From an uncultured Lachnospiraceae bacterium (GTDB lineage: Bacteria > Bacillota > Clostridia > Lachnospirales > Lachnospiraceae), in assembly GCA_937901625.1 (NCBI GenBank), contig CALDIE010000291.1:1-6485 (forward strand): a DNA stretch of 6,485 nt. Reading direction: 5' to 3'. Under the pieces are notes generated by a model. That model ran no database searches and was not told where the DNA came from. It saw only the letters and a list, made by a program, of their open reading frames with translations. This document shows, piece after piece, positions 5,670-6,485 of the stretch. Position 1 is the stretch's first letter. Each line of letters starts with the position of its first letter. The position numbers and the translations under genes were made by a program.

Positions 5670-5749
5670 TCATGTGCTAAGATTAAATACATGTTCCCTA
5701 AAGCCCATGCTGCTGCCTATGTAATTAGTGCTTTCCGTATTGCTTGGTA
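5658..5749 (+). other. polC: Fragment of a polC gene (DNA polymerase III alpha, Gram-positive type) embedded by a chimeric join
   Basis: In the same frame as the recombinase start, the translation becomes WFIDSCAKIKYMFPKAHAAA followed by YVISAFRIAW. This closely matches a highly conserved PolC segment (WYIDSCxKIKYMFPKAHAAAYV) in the C-terminal part of the polymerase. Real PolC is over 1,400 residues; fewer than 35 are here, with no start and an out-of-context stop. Trp-Phe-Ile-Asp (5658-5669) fits both the recombinase and PolC, so the exact break is ambiguous within it. The right end is ambiguous within about 5728-5749. Confidence 0.85.
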
Positions 5750-6453
5750 ATGCCCATATTCAATGACCACGTTTGTCCCAGATGTACATTTTCGGAATCG
5801 CCGGCTCCTCGCCAATTCATGTCGACATTGACCAAATAACCTTGTTTGAAACGCAGCAGATTGTTCCATCTTACAATAAACATCGGTTTGCTGAGTTTCT
5901 TGCTTGCCGAGAGATAGTTAATCTTGTAATCTTGTGCCAAGACACCTACCATGAGATTAGGATAATATATTCCGAAGTGAGGGGCAACAACTGCCATTAG
6001 TTGGAATTTGTGAAGTGTTGACGTAGAGTTTCCTTTGCGCAGTAAGGTGATGGTTGCATCATTGCCATACTGTAGGCATTCGTCTATGATTTTACTGTCG
6101 GTATGTGTATAATTAGCCATCAGAATCAACCAGTTGTAGCGGAACATGAAAGAAACGTTATCGTTATACTGCGACTTCAAAAATGGATTTCCGCTTTGAT
6201 ACAAATATCGATTGACATAAGAAACGGTTCCGCTCAATTGGGAATATAGTGGACGTTCATATTTCTTGGAATAACTAAGTTGGAGTATCGCTTTTTTGAT
6301 AGTAAGGGTCAGCGATGCTGTAGGGAACAAGTTGTCATAGATGCGTGACTGCTCGTCCAGCTGTATTCCTCCGTTGAAATATTTGCTGTCAACATGCTCA
6401 TAGCGCAGGCCGAGTTGCAGATTTAACCGTCCAAGCCGTTGTGCCGTTTCAAC
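5725..6453 (-). CDS. Outer membrane beta-barrel protein (TonB-dependent receptor-like, OMP_b-brl_3 type), internal fragment from a Bacteroidota
   Basis: About 242 residues of a barrel domain are open on the minus strand. Typical features are alternating strands with aromatic girdles: LQLGLRYEHVDSKYF near the start, then DEQSRIYDNLFPTASLT, SYSKKYERPLYSQLSG, VNRYLYQSGNPFLKSQYN and a series of amphipathic strands. The segment with RYxxQxGNPxLK is characteristic of Bacteroides/Prevotella outer-membrane barrel proteins that resemble SusC/TonB receptors but belong to the PF14905-like group. A Gram-positive clostridium would not encode this. The left end (GITKQYGKH then TAA) falls inside the junction with PolC sequence. 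Relatives continue for several more strands, so the stop may not be the native one. The right end runs into adapter, and the apparent GTG start at 6468 is adapter-derived. The fragment is incomplete at both ends. Confidence 0.85.
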   Translation of the reverse strand, partial: VETAQRLGRLNLQLGLRYEHVDSKYFNGGIQLDEQSRIYDNLFPTASLTLTIKKAILQLSYSKKYERPLYSQLSGTVSYVNRYLYQSGNPFLKSQYNDNVSFMFRYNWLILMANYTHTDSKIIDECLQYGNDATITLLRKGNSTSTLHKFQLMAVVAPHFGIYYPNLMVGVLAQDYKINYLSASKKLSKPMFIVRWNNLLRFKQGYLVNVDMNWRGAGDSENVHLGQTWSLNMGITKQYGKH

Positions 6454-6485
6454 AGATCGGAAGAGCACACGTCTGAACTCCAGTC
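6454..6485 (+). other. Illumina TruSeq adapter sequence (contaminant)
   Basis: The final 32 bases begin AGATCGGAAGAGC and continue ACACGTCTGAACTCCAGTC, which is the known TruSeq indexed-adapter sequence. It is synthetic, so the contig end comes from untrimmed reads whose insert was shorter than the read. It should be removed before any annotation. Confidence 0.98.

Noticed and set aside
5571..5750. A 59-residue recombinase-PolC fusion as a real new protein
   Set aside because: Both halves are small pieces of large conserved proteins, the switch lies at a shared tetrapeptide, and a second foreign join and an adapter follow within 1 kb. An artefact explains all of this.
5773..6000. Plus-strand frame of 75 residues opposite the barrel fragment
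   Set aside because: The minus strand encodes a clear barrel domain here, and the plus-strand translation has no recognisable features.
1..6485. CRISPR array, tRNA, rRNA or an anti-phage defence system
   Set aside because: No regularly spaced repeats, cloverleaf or rRNA-like sequence was seen, and none of the genes belongs to a recognised defence family apart from possible bacteriocin immunity by the CPBP protein.

Overview
The window looks like a metagenomic contig in two unequal parts. Positions 1 to about 5400 read as ordinary chromosome of a Firmicute, most likely a Lachnospiraceae-type clostridium. The basis is the gene order rplS - signal peptidase - rbgA/ylqF - signal peptidase - rnhB - yraN, strong AGGAGG-type ribosome binding sites, a leader of the kind that precedes L19 genes, and protein sequences that look clostridial. 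The genus cannot be fixed by eye.

Layout of the first part, all on the + strand. It opens with the 3' part of a membrane protein gene that carries a CPBP (Abi) intramembrane protease domain, apparently fused to the end of an ABC-2 type permease. Next come a promoter with an extended -10, an L19-type leader, rplS and a rho-independent terminator. A compact cluster follows: a signal peptidase I paralogue with Arg in place of the catalytic Lys, the ribosome assembly GTPase RbgA, a canonical signal peptidase I, RNase HII (1-nt overlap with the previous gene) and the YraN endonuclease-fold protein. The cluster combines secretion, 50S maturation and DNA maintenance, as is usual for this region in Firmicutes. 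After yraN the style changes: a 15-bp tandem repeat, a 78-residue protein I do not recognise, hairpins, and then the start of a small serine recombinase preceded by a perfect palindrome. This could be the edge of a mobile element.

The last part, from about 5658, is best explained as a sequencing or assembly artefact. The recombinase frame switches at a Trp-Phe-Ile-Asp junction into about 26 residues of PolC (DNA polymerase III alpha, Gram-positive type). After about 90 bases this joins, in antisense, a Bacteroidota-type outer-membrane beta-barrel gene fragment. The window ends in 32 bases identical to the Illumina TruSeq adapter. I would not interpret any gene neighbourhood across 5650-6485 biologically.

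I found no CRISPR array, rRNA, tRNA or convincing new multi-gene system. The observations most worth following up are the Lys-to-Arg signal peptidase paralogue beside a canonical one, the palindrome and promoter arrangement ahead of the recombinase, and the chimeric, adapter-bearing contig end.
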